DNA from: Ophiosphaerella korrae
Taxonomy: Eukaryota > Ascomycota > Dothideomycetes > Pleosporales > Phaeosphaeriaceae
Assembly (NCBI GenBank): GCA_028456385.1
Contig: JALNQF010000429.1
Location: 1-31,146, forward strand
Length of the DNA stretch: 31,146 nucleotides
Reading direction: 5' to 3'
A program made the translations under genes and the position numbers. Below are positions 22,220-31,146 of the stretch, piece by piece; positions within the stretch are counted from its first letter, which is position 1; each line of letters opens with the position of its first letter. The notes under the pieces are model-generated. The model worked only from the letters and a program-made list of their open reading frames with translations, was not told where the DNA came from and made no database searches.

Positions 22220-23018
22220 TTTAAGCTAACTTTAAGGCTTAATAGTTTTTTATTTATAGTCTCTTTTTTTAATTTTTTTTAATTTTTTTAAATATAAGTT
22301 AGATATAATTCTAATTATTAAAAGAATAGATATTTTGTAAAATATAAAATCTTAAACTCTTAATAATAACTTATATTTAATAACTATAACCTCTTAGTAT
22401 TAATACTTAGTAAGATAGTAATTATATAGTATATAGTCTTATAAGCGTTTTATTCTTAATAATATCTAATTATCTATAGATTCTTAAAGTATAAGTATAT
22501 ATATAAATATTTTTTTTTCTATTTTAAAAGATTCTATTACTTTATTAGTAGTTTATTTAAGAAAATTTCTTTTATATCTTTAATTTAGTTTTTTTATAAT
22601 AAATTCTATACTTATTTAATAGGATTTAGATCTAGACTATAAACTTAATATAAATAGAGTTTTATCTTACTTTTTTTAACTAATTAATAATTATAAAAGC
22701 TTTATAATTTTACTATATATTTAATAAATATCTATACTTAAGTATTTTACTTAGCTATTTATAACCTTAGATAGAAGCTCTATTTACTTGTTCTTTTCTA
22801 ACTATAAAAAAATAGTAATAAATAAAGTTATATAACTTTCTCCTTTTAATATACTTTTTAATATACTTTTTAATATACTTATTAAGTACTATATTAATAT
22901 AGTATATAAAAAAAAGAGATTTAGTATTAATTAGATTTTAAATAAACTCTAAGTTTAATCTTTTTCTTATATTAATAGCTCCTTATATATAGATTCTTAT
23001 TTTCTTATGTAATATAAT

Positions 23019-23035
23019 AGTTAGTAAGTAAGTAA
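23019..23035 (+). repeat. Isolated copy of the MITE terminal sequence
   Basis: atagttagtaagtaagt matches the RIP-altered end of the MITE that begins about 110 bases to the right. What follows it does not match the MITE interior. It may be the remnant of an older insertion of the same family or a preferred target region. Confidence 0.4.
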
Positions 23036-23127
23036 TTATAACATAATTTAGTAGAAAATAAAATAGAAAAGAAATAAAATATTTAAGCCTATTAGTCTTT
23101 TTTATTAATTTAATTTTATTTACTATA

Positions 23128-23560
23128 ACGTAGTTAGTAAGTAAGTTACGCGTAGAAGCAAGTTACGTACCCTAAAATATACTAAAAAAGTAAAAAAATA
23201 GCCTCTTAGATCTTAATAATAACTCTATATAATAAACTAAAATCTTTATATAAACTTTATATACTTATTTTAAGACTAAAACTTAAGTTTAAAAAGAATA
23301 TATTAAGTAGTTTTTAGGATAAAGTTAGATAATTAAAAAACCTAGAAAATTAGGGGCTAAAATATTATATCTTACGAATAATAGAACCTATAAAGCTTAA
23401 AAATATAGGATAGGCTAAAATATATATAAGAAGCTATACTTATATTTTTAGTTTATTTTATAAAGCTATTATTAAGATTTAAGAGGCTATTTTTTTACTT
23501 TTTTAGTATATTTTAAAGTGTATAACTTACTTGTATATATAACTTACTTACTAACTATAT
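23128..23560. mobile_element. 433-bp MITE with TA duplication, inside F
   Basis: Non-autonomous inverted-repeat element. Left end ACGTAGTTAGTAAG; right end inverse, decayed to ATATAGTTAGTAAG. TA at 23126-23127 and 23561-23562. The inverted repeats run for about 115 bp on each side (23128-23242 and about 23446-23560) and include a shared cctctta stretch at their inner part. The left arm keeps several CpG (acgcgtag) where the right arm has TpA. No coding capacity is visible. It splits the transposase of F. Its first bases, ACGTA, are also the inferred first bases of element H. Confidence 0.88.
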
Positions 23561-24354
23561 TAGAGATAATTTCTTTTCTAACTTATATTTTACTCTTTTT
23601 TTAATTATATTTAGGCCTAACCTCTTTCTATATCTTAAAATATATATTTTTAAATATTAATCTAATTATTTTTTAGCTTTTTTAGCTACTCTTTATAGTA
23701 GTAAATTCTTTTTTATAGTTTTATTTATTAATTAAAAGCTTTTTATAAATAATATTAATAGTATAACTTATTTATATAATAAAATATAGAAATAACTTAA
23801 TAGAAATATAAATCTTATTTTTAGGTAATAAACTTTTAGTAGTTATATTAGGACTCTATATTTAGTCTCTATTTAGCTATTTTTTTCTTTTAATTTTAAC
23901 TTAGTAACTTATCCTATTATTCCTTAGGTAATAAAGCGTAAATTACTATCTTTTTTTTTAATTTAATTTGTAGTAGCTTTAATAGATCTATAGTCTACTT
24001 TAAAGATAGTAGTAATAGTAAAAAGAAGTATATTAGTAGAGTAAAGTAGGTTAACTTTAGGTATATATTTTAAGAAGTTTATTAATATTTATAAAGAATT
24101 TAGAAAAGTAATAAGAAAAATAAGATTAGAAGTTATTTTATCCTTAATAGACTATTAGGTTAGTAATCTATTTAGTAAGTTTACCTTATATAATAAAGTT
24201 ACTTCTATTTTCTATTTAAAATAACTAAATAAGTATATAATAAATAACCTATAAAAATTTATTTATATAATCTTTATAAGCCTATTAGTAACTAGATAAA
24301 ATAAAATTAGAATTTAATACACTAATAAAAAAGTTATATAAGCTTAAATTTTAT

Positions 24355-24553
24355 AAAAAAAAAAGTCCTTAAAATAGTTTAAATCCTAGCTCTAGTTAGA
24401 TTTGTAATTAAAAGTCGTAGTAAGCTAAAACAAAGTACTTAATTTTCTCTTTAAAGTTTATATCTGCTTATATATATAGCTACTATATTCGTTAAGTTAT
24501 TACTAGTTTAAAATTATAACTTTTTTTAAGCTTTTTTTTTTATATTACCCTAC
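24355..24553. repeat. Right terminal inverted repeat of F
   Basis: Reverse complement of 22026-22219; ends ATATTACCCTAC followed by the TA duplication. Confidence 0.9.
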
Positions 24554-24559
24554 TATAGT

Positions 24560-25008
24560 TGTTATAGTAGTAATAGTAGAAAACTAGATAGAGCTAGTTA
24601 GCCCTATAATCGAGGATAACAATATATATAATCTATAGGATAACAAGCTAAATTAGGAAGTTAATTATAATAGAGATACGTAATAACTTTATAGCTTTGT
24701 AGGGCTTAGTACTTATAAAGCTATAAAGCTAGTAGTTATAAGACTTTATAGCTTTATATAGCTTAGTATCTATAAAGCTATAAAGCTAACCTAAGAATAT
24801 AGGTATATAGTTAGTAGTAATGTATATTGTTAGGATAGTATTAATAATCTAATCTCTAACCTAGAACGCTAATACTTAATATTATATATACAAATTAACT
24901 ATTATTTATAGTTATTACTTAATTATAATATAAGCTTTTGTTATTACTTTATAATCTACTAATACCTTATAGGCTACTAGGAAGTTAACTCTAATATAAC
25001 CTATTATA
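24560..25008 (+). repeat. 5' LTR of element G
   Basis: 449 bp, starting with an unmutated TGTTATAGTAG (the same leader as the solo LTR) and ending cctattata before the post-LTR block ccttactaatttag. The core holds a 46-bp repeat twice, at 24686-24731 and 24743-24788 (period 57), made of ctttatagcttt and ataaagctataaagct, different from the cores of A/C and of B/X. Only four bases of E separate the TA duplication of F from this LTR. The likely 5-bp target is atagt (24555-24559). Confidence 0.92.
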
Positions 25009-25690
25009 CCTTACTAATTTAGTTATTACGAGAAGCGAAGCGTAAGTAATGTATAGTCTAGCTAACACGATAGTAGAAAGTTTAACTAAAGTAGCTAAGG
25101 TACCTATAAGTAGTTATAAGTTAGATAATACTATATAGAAGGTAATTAGAGATTATATAAATAATTTAATTTTAAAGAAAAAAGATATAAAAATAGTAAT
25201 TAACGCTTTAGAAACGTAGAATAAAGAACTATAAGACTACTCTAAGTAGAATAAAATATAAATTAAAGCTATTATAAAAGGATAGAATTAGATAGAACTA
25301 ATTACCTAAAGACTAGAGATAAGTATAACAAAGAAGCTACTTAAGATACTTGTACTTATAAAGTTTAATAGAATAAAGGAAAAACTAAGACTCTTTATAG
25401 TATTAGTATAACTTTAAATAGATATATAAGTACTATACTTTAATATAGAAGAAAAGAAAGTAATATATATTAGAATGTACTTTAAAGAAGATATAATAAG
25501 ATAGTTTAAACCTTACTAGATAAACTATATAATACACGCCCTAATAATATAAAAAGATAAAACTAAAGCTATCTTTAGAAATTATAAGTACTTTACTAAA
25601 CAAATAATAGTAGTATTTAGAGATATAGATATTACCTAATAAGCTAAAAATAAGCTTAAAAAGCTTATATAAAGCTAGAGCGTTCTAGTA
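25009..25690 (+). pseudogene. gag: RIP-mutated gag of element G, N-terminal part
   Basis: The stretch begins with the conserved ccttactaatttag after the LTR and covers the capsid-like domain (Lys-Phe-Asn near 25361-25369, an acidic/Lys stretch near 25445-25460). It is close to B over its whole length. It is split at 25689-25690 by element H and resumes at 27540. Stops throughout; no reliable start codon. Confidence 0.88.
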
Positions 25691-25764
25691 ATATATTCTA
25701 CTAGTAAGCTAGTTAAACTACTAAGCTAGTTACTTTTACTTAGTACTAGGAATACTACGTATAA
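25691..25764 (+). repeat. Left terminal inverted repeat of H
   Basis: About 74 bp pairing with 27466-27539. It contains a direct repeat, taagctagtta, in two forms within the first 50 bases, mirrored at the other end. Confidence 0.9.
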
Positions 25765-25770
25765 ATAATA

Positions 25771-27456
25771 ATATAGCCCTAAAGTAATAATATATTAACT
25801 TAGTAAGAAGGTAGAATTAGGCTTATACTTTAGGCTTATACTCTAGGCTAATTTAAAAGCTAGTAACGCGCTACTATAGCCTATAATATATAATAATAGT
25901 AACTCTCTAACTAGATTTAAGGAATTACCTATTAGTCTAATACTTAACTAGGTTACTAAAAACTTACTACAACTAAAGAGTAGATAATTATATAATATAT
26001 TCTTAACTTTAATTTAAGAAGATTTGCCTCCTAGCTATATAAAGTAGTATATATAGCTAATAAATTATTAGTAGCGTATAATAAAGAGCTAGTTAAGAAG
26101 AACTAGCCTTTACACTTTATAGCACGTATAGAGGAGCTTAAGATAGCTTTTAATTAAGTAAAGGATCGCTAGAGAATACTTTAAGAAGATCTAGTAGTTA
26201 TTAGCGCGTAGTTCTAGCTCGTATAGGACATAATAGCAACGTATAGTATTAATCTAGATAATATCTATAACTTTAATAAGACTAGCTTTTAGATAAGAAT
26301 AATTAGGTTAATAAAAGTTGTTATAGGCTTAGAGAGGTATATATAGCCTAATCTTATTTAGCTAGGTAATTATAAGTAGGTTATAGCTATTATAAGTATC
26401 TACGCTACTAGCTATATAACTCTACTATTTATTATCTACAAAGGACGTATTTATATCTCTACTTAGTATAAAGAAATAGAAATACTACGTAATTAGAAGA
26501 TCTTTATCTCTAAAAATAGATAGAAAAATAATATACTTAGTCTTAAGTAGTTAAAGTACTTTAACGTGTATATAAAGGCACGTTAAGTAGAGTTATACTA
26601 TCTACTTATCTTAGATAGCTATAAGAGCTACTTAAATTAAGATTTTAAAGACTACTACTTTAAAAATAAGATTCTAACGCTCTATATAGTAGCCTATTTA
26701 TCCTATATCTTCTAGCTACTTAATATTATTTACTTTTTACTATTAAAGCTTAAGTACTCTTAGTACGTACAAGACTTAGTACGCTAACGCGTCTACTATA
26801 TTAATAAAGAAGGCTTCTTTCTAGCTTTTAGAGACGCGTTTTTTAATATATTTATATATAAGAATTATAAAAAGGCCTTTAAAATATCTAGATTAGTTTC
26901 TATTAATATATAGGAAGTCCTTAATTACTTTAAAGTATAGCTATATACTCTACTAGGACTCTTACTACCTAAGGCGCTATAGTAGTTAAAGACTCTAAGT
27001 AATATATATAAATTTAGCTCTTAGTTAAAGCTTATAAGTAGCTCTTTTATATAATTACTAGAACTAGCTTAGTAAAGATTCTTATAGCTTATTAAAGGAG
27101 CTAAACTTATACTATATTAAAACGCTCTTATAAGCTCCTAGATTATAAAGCTTAAAAAGTAATTAGTAGAGATAATAAAGTATAAAACGCGTAAATAGAA
27201 GTAGATTTAGTATAGTAGTATATTAGAGTATAGTACTAGAGCGTTGTATATAGCTATAGAGGCGTCTAGCAAGACTTAGAAAGTAAAGAAGGCTTATAGT
27301 AGTAAGTAGGCTTAACTAGCTTAACTAAGTTAATAGCGTTATAAGAACTATAATAAGATAGGGTATAATACTTATATATACTAAAAAGATATAAAAGAAG
27401 ATTCTAAATCTATTATAAGTGTATTATACGTAGGTTCTATAGCTAGCTATAAGTAA
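25771..27456 (+). pseudogene. RIP-mutated Fot1/pogo transposase of H
   Basis: One frame of about 560 codons with no frameshift, broken only by TAA/TAG. N-terminal helix-turn-helix region about 25800-25960; CENP-B-type DNA-binding region about 25960-26140; DDE domain with Asn-Phe-Asn-Lys-Thr-Ser-Phe at 26269-26289 (family Asn-Phe-Asp-Glu-Thr-Gly-Phe). The three catalytic positions are 26275-26277 (AAT, was Asp), 26614-26616 (GAT, intact, in Leu-Leu-Ile-Leu-Asp) and 26722-26724 (AAT, was Asp), with 35 residues between the last two. A CX2CX4HX4C knuckle sits at 27340-27381 with Cys and His as Tyr, as in many fungal members. The start codon has been lost; 25771 (ATA) is my best estimate. The stop is 27454-27456. 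Confidence 0.92.
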
Positions 27457-27465
27457 ATTAATTTT

Positions 27466-27539
27466 TTATACGTAGTGTTCCTAATACTAAGTAAAAGTAA
27501 CTAGCTTAGTAGTTTAACTAGCTTACTAGTAGAATACGT
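27466..27539 (+). repeat. Right terminal inverted repeat of H
   Basis: Reverse complement of 25691-25764 with few differences; ends agaatacgt before the TA duplication. Confidence 0.9.
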
Positions 27540-28070
27540 TATATATATTATAATTTAAATAACTAGCGTAGAATATAGAATTAAATAAAGTATCCTTAAT
27601 ATTATAGTTTAAGTAAAGACTAAATATAAAAATCTAATATAAGATAATCTATATAGAAAAGCTAAGGATATTAAAAGCTCTAAAATAATAGGTAATATAA
27701 ATTAATAACAATCTTTAAGAATAGTAGAAAAATAAATATAGGAACTAACCTAGAGACTAAGATAGTAGAGATCCTATAATCTTTAACGCTAATAAAGATA
27801 AGAAGAAAAAAAGAATAAAAACTTTACGTACTTAAACTATAGTAAGAAAAGCTACTATATAAAAGACTACTAATTGTAAAAGAAGAAAGATATAGTATAT
27901 TATAAATATAAGAAACTAAGATACTTTGTAAAAGACTATAGAAGTAAGGACCTAAAGAAAGAAATATAGTTAAAAACAACTAAAAAGAAGAAAGAAGTAC
28001 TATAAGTATAAGCTAAACCTTAAAAGAAAGTAGCTAAGAGTAAAGAATAGTAATATATAATACTCTATTA
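27540..28070 (+). pseudogene. gag: RIP-mutated gag of element G, C-terminal part
   Basis: Gag resumes after H. The first CCHC knuckle begins at 27829 and a second lies about 27899-27945, with Cys and His codons now Tyr, as in B. With H removed, the distance from the capsid Phe codon to the first knuckle is 614 bases, exactly as in B, so the same one-base frame offset is present in both copies. Downstream, the linker to protease follows without recognisable motifs. Confidence 0.85.
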
Positions 28071-31050
28071 TACTTTTTATTATAATAATAACTACTATAT
28101 ATACTTTTTAAGTAAGTAAAGAGTAAGATAGTTTCTATATAAGAAATAAAGAGTAGTAGTAATAAAAGAAAGTAGAATATAAGTATAGCTTAATAAAATA
28201 AGATATATAATAGACTTACTAATAGAAGATTTTAAAAGAAAAAAGCTCTAGACTCTATTAATCCCTACTAAAAAACTAGTAGAAGATAAGAAGACTACTA
28301 TAATTACTTCTAAAGAACTATAAAGTAAAGAAGAATAGAATAATATAAGAGGTATAAAGTATACCTAGTTAATATATAGCTATAATAGCTATATAATAAT
28401 AGATATAGAGGAACAAAACAAAGTATAGAAATTTATTTAGAAATACTTACTAGTTATAAGTATAGAAGAAGCGTATAAAGACTAGAAAATACGTAATCCT
28501 AAAAATATAACGTTTATAGTATTCTAATAGTAAATAGAGTAATAAATAGTTATAGTAAGAAGAATATCTATAAGAAAGGAGTAGTAGTACTTTATATAAA
28601 AGACGTAATAAATTAATAAAGCTTATATACTATAAGTACTAGTAGTATACTATATCTTAATATAAAAAATACCTAGTAAAGACAAATACAAGAAAGGTAA
28701 CAATATAAGAATAGACTTAGAACATCTAGTATACTTTAAGATATTATAGTTATTATACTTAAATATATACTATATTATATATAGAAACTCTAAAGTAAGA
28801 AATAATATATAGCTAGTAAAAAAGAAAAATTATAATTATATAAAGGTAATCCTAGTAGAAGATATTACTAGATAGGAAATAATACCTAAAGATAGATATA
28901 TAGTAGTAAGGCTAAGATATAAACTATCTAAGAAATATATCCTAAGAAGATAATAGTATAAATATATAAATAACAAATATCTAAAATATAAAGAATAGAA
29001 ACTTTAAGTAGTGTAATAGCTCTAAAAAGATAGATAATTTACAAAATTACTTAAGTAAAAATAGCTAAAAGGTATAAAAGGCTTATATATTATAAAAATA
29101 AGTATATACTAAAAAAAGAAAATATAATTAAAAAATAATAGTTAAGCTACAAGAAACTTTATATTAAAGAAGTTTATAGAAGTATAAGGAATACGTTATA
29201 TAATAAAGAAGTACTCTTAATAACTAAGTATAATTAAAAGAAAACTATTTTAGGAACCTATTAGGTTTAAGATAGTTCTTTCTATACTAGAGCTAAAAGA
29301 GATAATAATTAAAAATATAGTTATAGATATAATAACAATTAATAATAAATAAGAAATTATACTAAGAATACTATAGTTATTAATAATAAACTTATATATT
29401 AATTAGAGAATAAGAAAAATTAACTATAATAAGATAGATATATTAAAAGCTAATATAAGCACCTATAAAGGAGAATTGCTAGAAGAATATAAGAAATAGG
29501 AAAAACAACTTATAGAGCCTAAAGACTATCTTCTAAAATATTAGCTATAGAATTTAGTAATAGAACTAGAAGAAGGTAAAGACGTAAGATAGAGCCTAGT
29601 TTACTAAAAAATAAAAAAAGAGTTAAAAATTAAGTAAATATTTATATAAAATGTACTAAAAAAGAAATATATAAGAGAATCTAAATCCTTAGTAGTATAT
29701 AGACTTATATTTGTAGATAAAAAGAGAATAGAAGATAAGAGACCTAATATAGATTCTAGAAAAACTAACGTAGTTATAAGTAAGAACTAATACCCTTTAC
29801 TATAAATAGATAAAATATAAAATAGACTATAAAAAGCAAAGATCTTTATAAAGCTAGATATCTTAAACGCCTACTACTAAATTAGAATAAAAAAAAGTAA
29901 TAAATAGAAAATAGTATTTAGAAAATAATATAAACTATATAAATATTTAGTTGTACTTTTTAGACTAATAAACGCACTAGTAGCATTTTAAGAAAGAATT
30001 AACATAGTACTAAGAGAGTACTTAGACGTATTTATATTTATATACTTAGATATTATCCTTATATTTTTAGAAATAGAAAAAGAATACGTACAATATATAT
30101 ATAAAGTACTAGAAAGACTAGTAGAAACTAAATTATTTCTTAAGATAAGAAAATACAAATTTTATATAAAGAAAATAGATTTCCTTAGATTTATTATAGA
30201 ACTAGGAAAAATTAAGATTAACTTAAGAAAGATTAAGTTAATTAATAAATAGCTAATACTAAAGAACTTACAAGTAGTATAATAGTTTTATAAACTAGTA
30301 AACTTTTATAGAATACTAATAGTAAAATAGTATAAAGATATAAAACTATTAACTAAGCTTATAAAAAAGGATACACTATTTAAATAGATAGAAGAATACG
30401 ATAAAGTATTTAATATAATTAAAAGAAAGCTTATAGAAAACCTAGTTATTAGAATATATAACCTAGACTTACTAGTAATAGTAAAAATAGACGTATCTAA
30501 CTTAGTCTATAGAATAGTACTAATATAAGAAGACCTAAAGACTAAAAAAGAATACTTAGTTAAATACTTCTCTAAGAAAATAAAGCTAGTAGAGCTTAAC
30601 TACCTAATCTATAATAAAGAGATACTAGTAATCTATAAAGTATTTAAGTAATAGAGAGTATACCTATAAAGAATAAAGTATAGAATAAAAGTCTATATAG
30701 AGTATAGGAATCTTATAAGATTTATAATAAATAAGGAACTATTATAATACTATATAAGATAGTAAGAATTTCTATTAATATTTAACTTAGAAATTATATA
30801 TATAAAAGGGAAAGACAACTAATTTATAGATGCCTTTAGTAGAAGACTAGACTTATACGAAGAAGTAAATACTACTAGTATAATTCTAGTTAAGAATAAT
30901 AAAGGATACTTAGTCCTAAATATACTAAAAATAGCTATAATACTTAAAAGAATAAGTAGCGAGCTAGATAAATAGATTTAGAAGATAATACAAGAAATAT
31001 CTAAAGAAATAAAAAAACTAGAAATCTAAGAAGGATTTATATAAGCCTAT
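28070..31050 (+). pseudogene. pol: RIP-mutated pol of element G (protease, RT, RNase H)
   Basis: Plus-strand pol colinear with B. Protease at 29137-29148 reads Asn-Ser-stop-Ala. The RT domain is about 29690-30070, with the catalytic box Tyr-Leu-Asp-Ile at 30043-30054: the fourth position is Ile, which takes more than one RIP-type change from Asp. RNase H spans about 30450-30860, first aspartate 30490-30492, ending with a recognisable Asp-Ala-Phe-Ser-Arg-Arg (near 30829-30846). The alignment stops at 31050 in the linker before integrase. Inactive. Confidence 0.9.
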
Positions 31051-31146
31051 TATAAGGTAGACTTTATGTAAGATAACTTAATAAGGTAGTTTTAACAATT
31101 AACTAAAAAGAGTAAATAGTAGATAAAGCTATCTAAGTAAGTACTA
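31051..31146. other. Unidentified sequence interrupting G at the right window edge
   Basis: From 31051 the sequence no longer matches B or C at the expected place. It starts tataaggtag after the shared gcctat. A start of TA where LTRs have TG would fit another RIP-altered LTR, but only 96 bases are visible and no end, repeat or motif can be confirmed. It could also be a deletion junction. Confidence 0.4.

Larger units (their letters stand above)
22500..24290 (-). pseudogene. RIP-mutated Tc1/mariner transposase of F, split by a MITE
   Basis: Minus strand. The clearest evidence is Tyr-Ser-Leu-Asp-Leu-Asn-Pro-Ile at 22618-22641; the family motif is Ser-Pro-Asp-Leu-Asn-Pro-Ile-Glu around the third catalytic residue, with Pro turned to Leu by C-to-T. 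The third catalytic Asp is at 22630-22632 and is followed by a Leu-Leu and Lys-rich stretch typical of the family's C-terminus. Upstream of the MITE, near 23560-23740, a Lys/Arg-rich part resembles the region before the first catalytic Asp, which I could not place with certainty. The enzyme would cut and rejoin the element at TA targets. Stops are frequent. Start and end are estimates. Confidence 0.75.
22026..24553 (-). mobile_element. Tc1/mariner-type DNA transposon F with long inverted repeats
   Basis: 2528 bp, bounded by GTAGGGTAATAT at the left and its inverse ATATTACCCTAC at the right. It is flanked by TA at 22024-22025 and 24554-24555, the target duplication of the Tc1/mariner superfamily. 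The terminal inverted repeats are about 195 bp (22026-22219 and about 24355-24553) and include a shared ttaaggactttttttt stretch at their inner ends. The transposase reads on the minus strand and is interrupted by a MITE (23128-23560). F lies in the 3' region of E. It is RIP-mutated throughout. Confidence 0.92.
25691..27539 (+). mobile_element. Fot1/pogo-type DNA transposon H
   Basis: 1849 bp, inserted in gag of G. TA flanks both ends (25689-25690 and 27540-27541), and removing the element and one TA restores alignment to B's gag without gap. Inverted repeats of about 75 bp: the right end is ACGTATTCTACTAG as reverse complement, and the left end reads ATATATTCTACTAG, the first CG having become TA. 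The single transposase frame reads on the plus strand. Compared with the flanking chromovirus it keeps more CpG and a higher GC content, but CpA is still depleted, so it has been through RIP. Confidence 0.95.
24560..31050 (+). mobile_element. Ty3/gypsy chromovirus G, 5' part, carrying element H
   Basis: Plus-strand element: 5' LTR, gag interrupted by the Fot1-type element H (25691-27539), then protease, RT and RNase H. From protease on it aligns to B at a constant offset of 22012. The match to B stops after 31050 (B 9038, between RNase H and integrase), where a new sequence begins. Integrase, chromodomain and 3' LTR are not in the window. G is inserted in E, in the same orientation. Confidence 0.93.

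Noticed and set aside
22841..22885. Short tandem repeat (ttttaatatac) as a separate mobile or regulatory element
   Set aside because: Four near-identical 11-12 bp units within the transposase region of F; most simply a local slippage or repetitive Lys/Ile-rich codons.
24554..24559. The few bases between F and G as an independent solo fragment
   Set aside because: They are accounted for by the TA duplication of F plus four bases of E before the LTR of G.
1..31146. Mitochondrial or AT-rich protist origin because of the very low GC content
   Set aside because: The AT bias has the specific CpA-to-TpA pattern, the decayed elements are typical of fungal nuclear genomes, and the solo LTR at 18737-19161 has normal composition.
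1..31146. TAA/TAG read through as sense codons (alternative genetic code)
   Set aside because: The in-frame stops sit at places where Gln or Trp is expected, but they occur together with Asp-to-Asn, Gly-to-Arg, Cys-to-Tyr and Pro-to-Leu changes at catalytic positions. That is mutation, not recoding.

Overview
Everything in this window is transposon sequence; I find no host gene, tRNA or rRNA. The DNA is extremely AT-rich. Across most of it CpA and TpG are almost absent and TpA is in large excess, and the coding frames of recognisable transposases and polyproteins are broken by in-frame TAA and TAG (rarely TGA). This is the signature of repeat-induced point mutation (RIP, CpA to TpA on both strands). 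With Ty3/gypsy chromoviruses, a Fot1/pogo element and a Tc1/mariner element, it points to a filamentous ascomycete (Pezizomycotina): an AT-rich heterochromatic block, possibly pericentromeric or subtelomeric. I cannot name the species.

The left two thirds is a nest of related Ty3/gypsy chromoviruses that I label E, X, C, A and B from outside to inside. B (4395-11411, + strand) is complete, with two LTRs and a 5-bp target duplication (atttc). It lies in the gag of A (- strand; 1-4394 and 11412-12172). A lies between gag and protease of C (+; 12173-17519). C lies near the start of the reverse transcriptase of X (-; 17520-21051). X lies in the integrase tail of E (+; 21052-22025 and 24554-24559). 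The left halves of A, C, X and E are outside the window, so those levels rest on their right-hand junctions and on alignment to B. X also holds a 425-bp solo LTR (18737-19161) that still has many CpA/TpG and is therefore much younger or escaped RIP.

The right third is E carrying a 2.5-kb Tc1/mariner-type transposon F (22026-24553) with long inverted repeats, itself interrupted by a 433-bp MITE (23128-23560). Next comes a further chromovirus G (+; 24560 to about 31050), whose gag holds a 1.85-kb Fot1/pogo element H (25691-27539). An unidentified sequence breaks G at about 31051.

The chromovirus order is LTR - gag (capsid, CCHC knuckles) - protease - reverse transcriptase - RNase H - integrase - chromodomain - 0.6-kb 3' region - polypurine tract - LTR. 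Copies B, C and the visible part of A align at constant offsets over kilobases of pol, so decay has been by substitution rather than indel. The most interesting unexplained feature is an antisense reading frame in the 3' region between the pol stop and the polypurine tract, similar in B, C and E.
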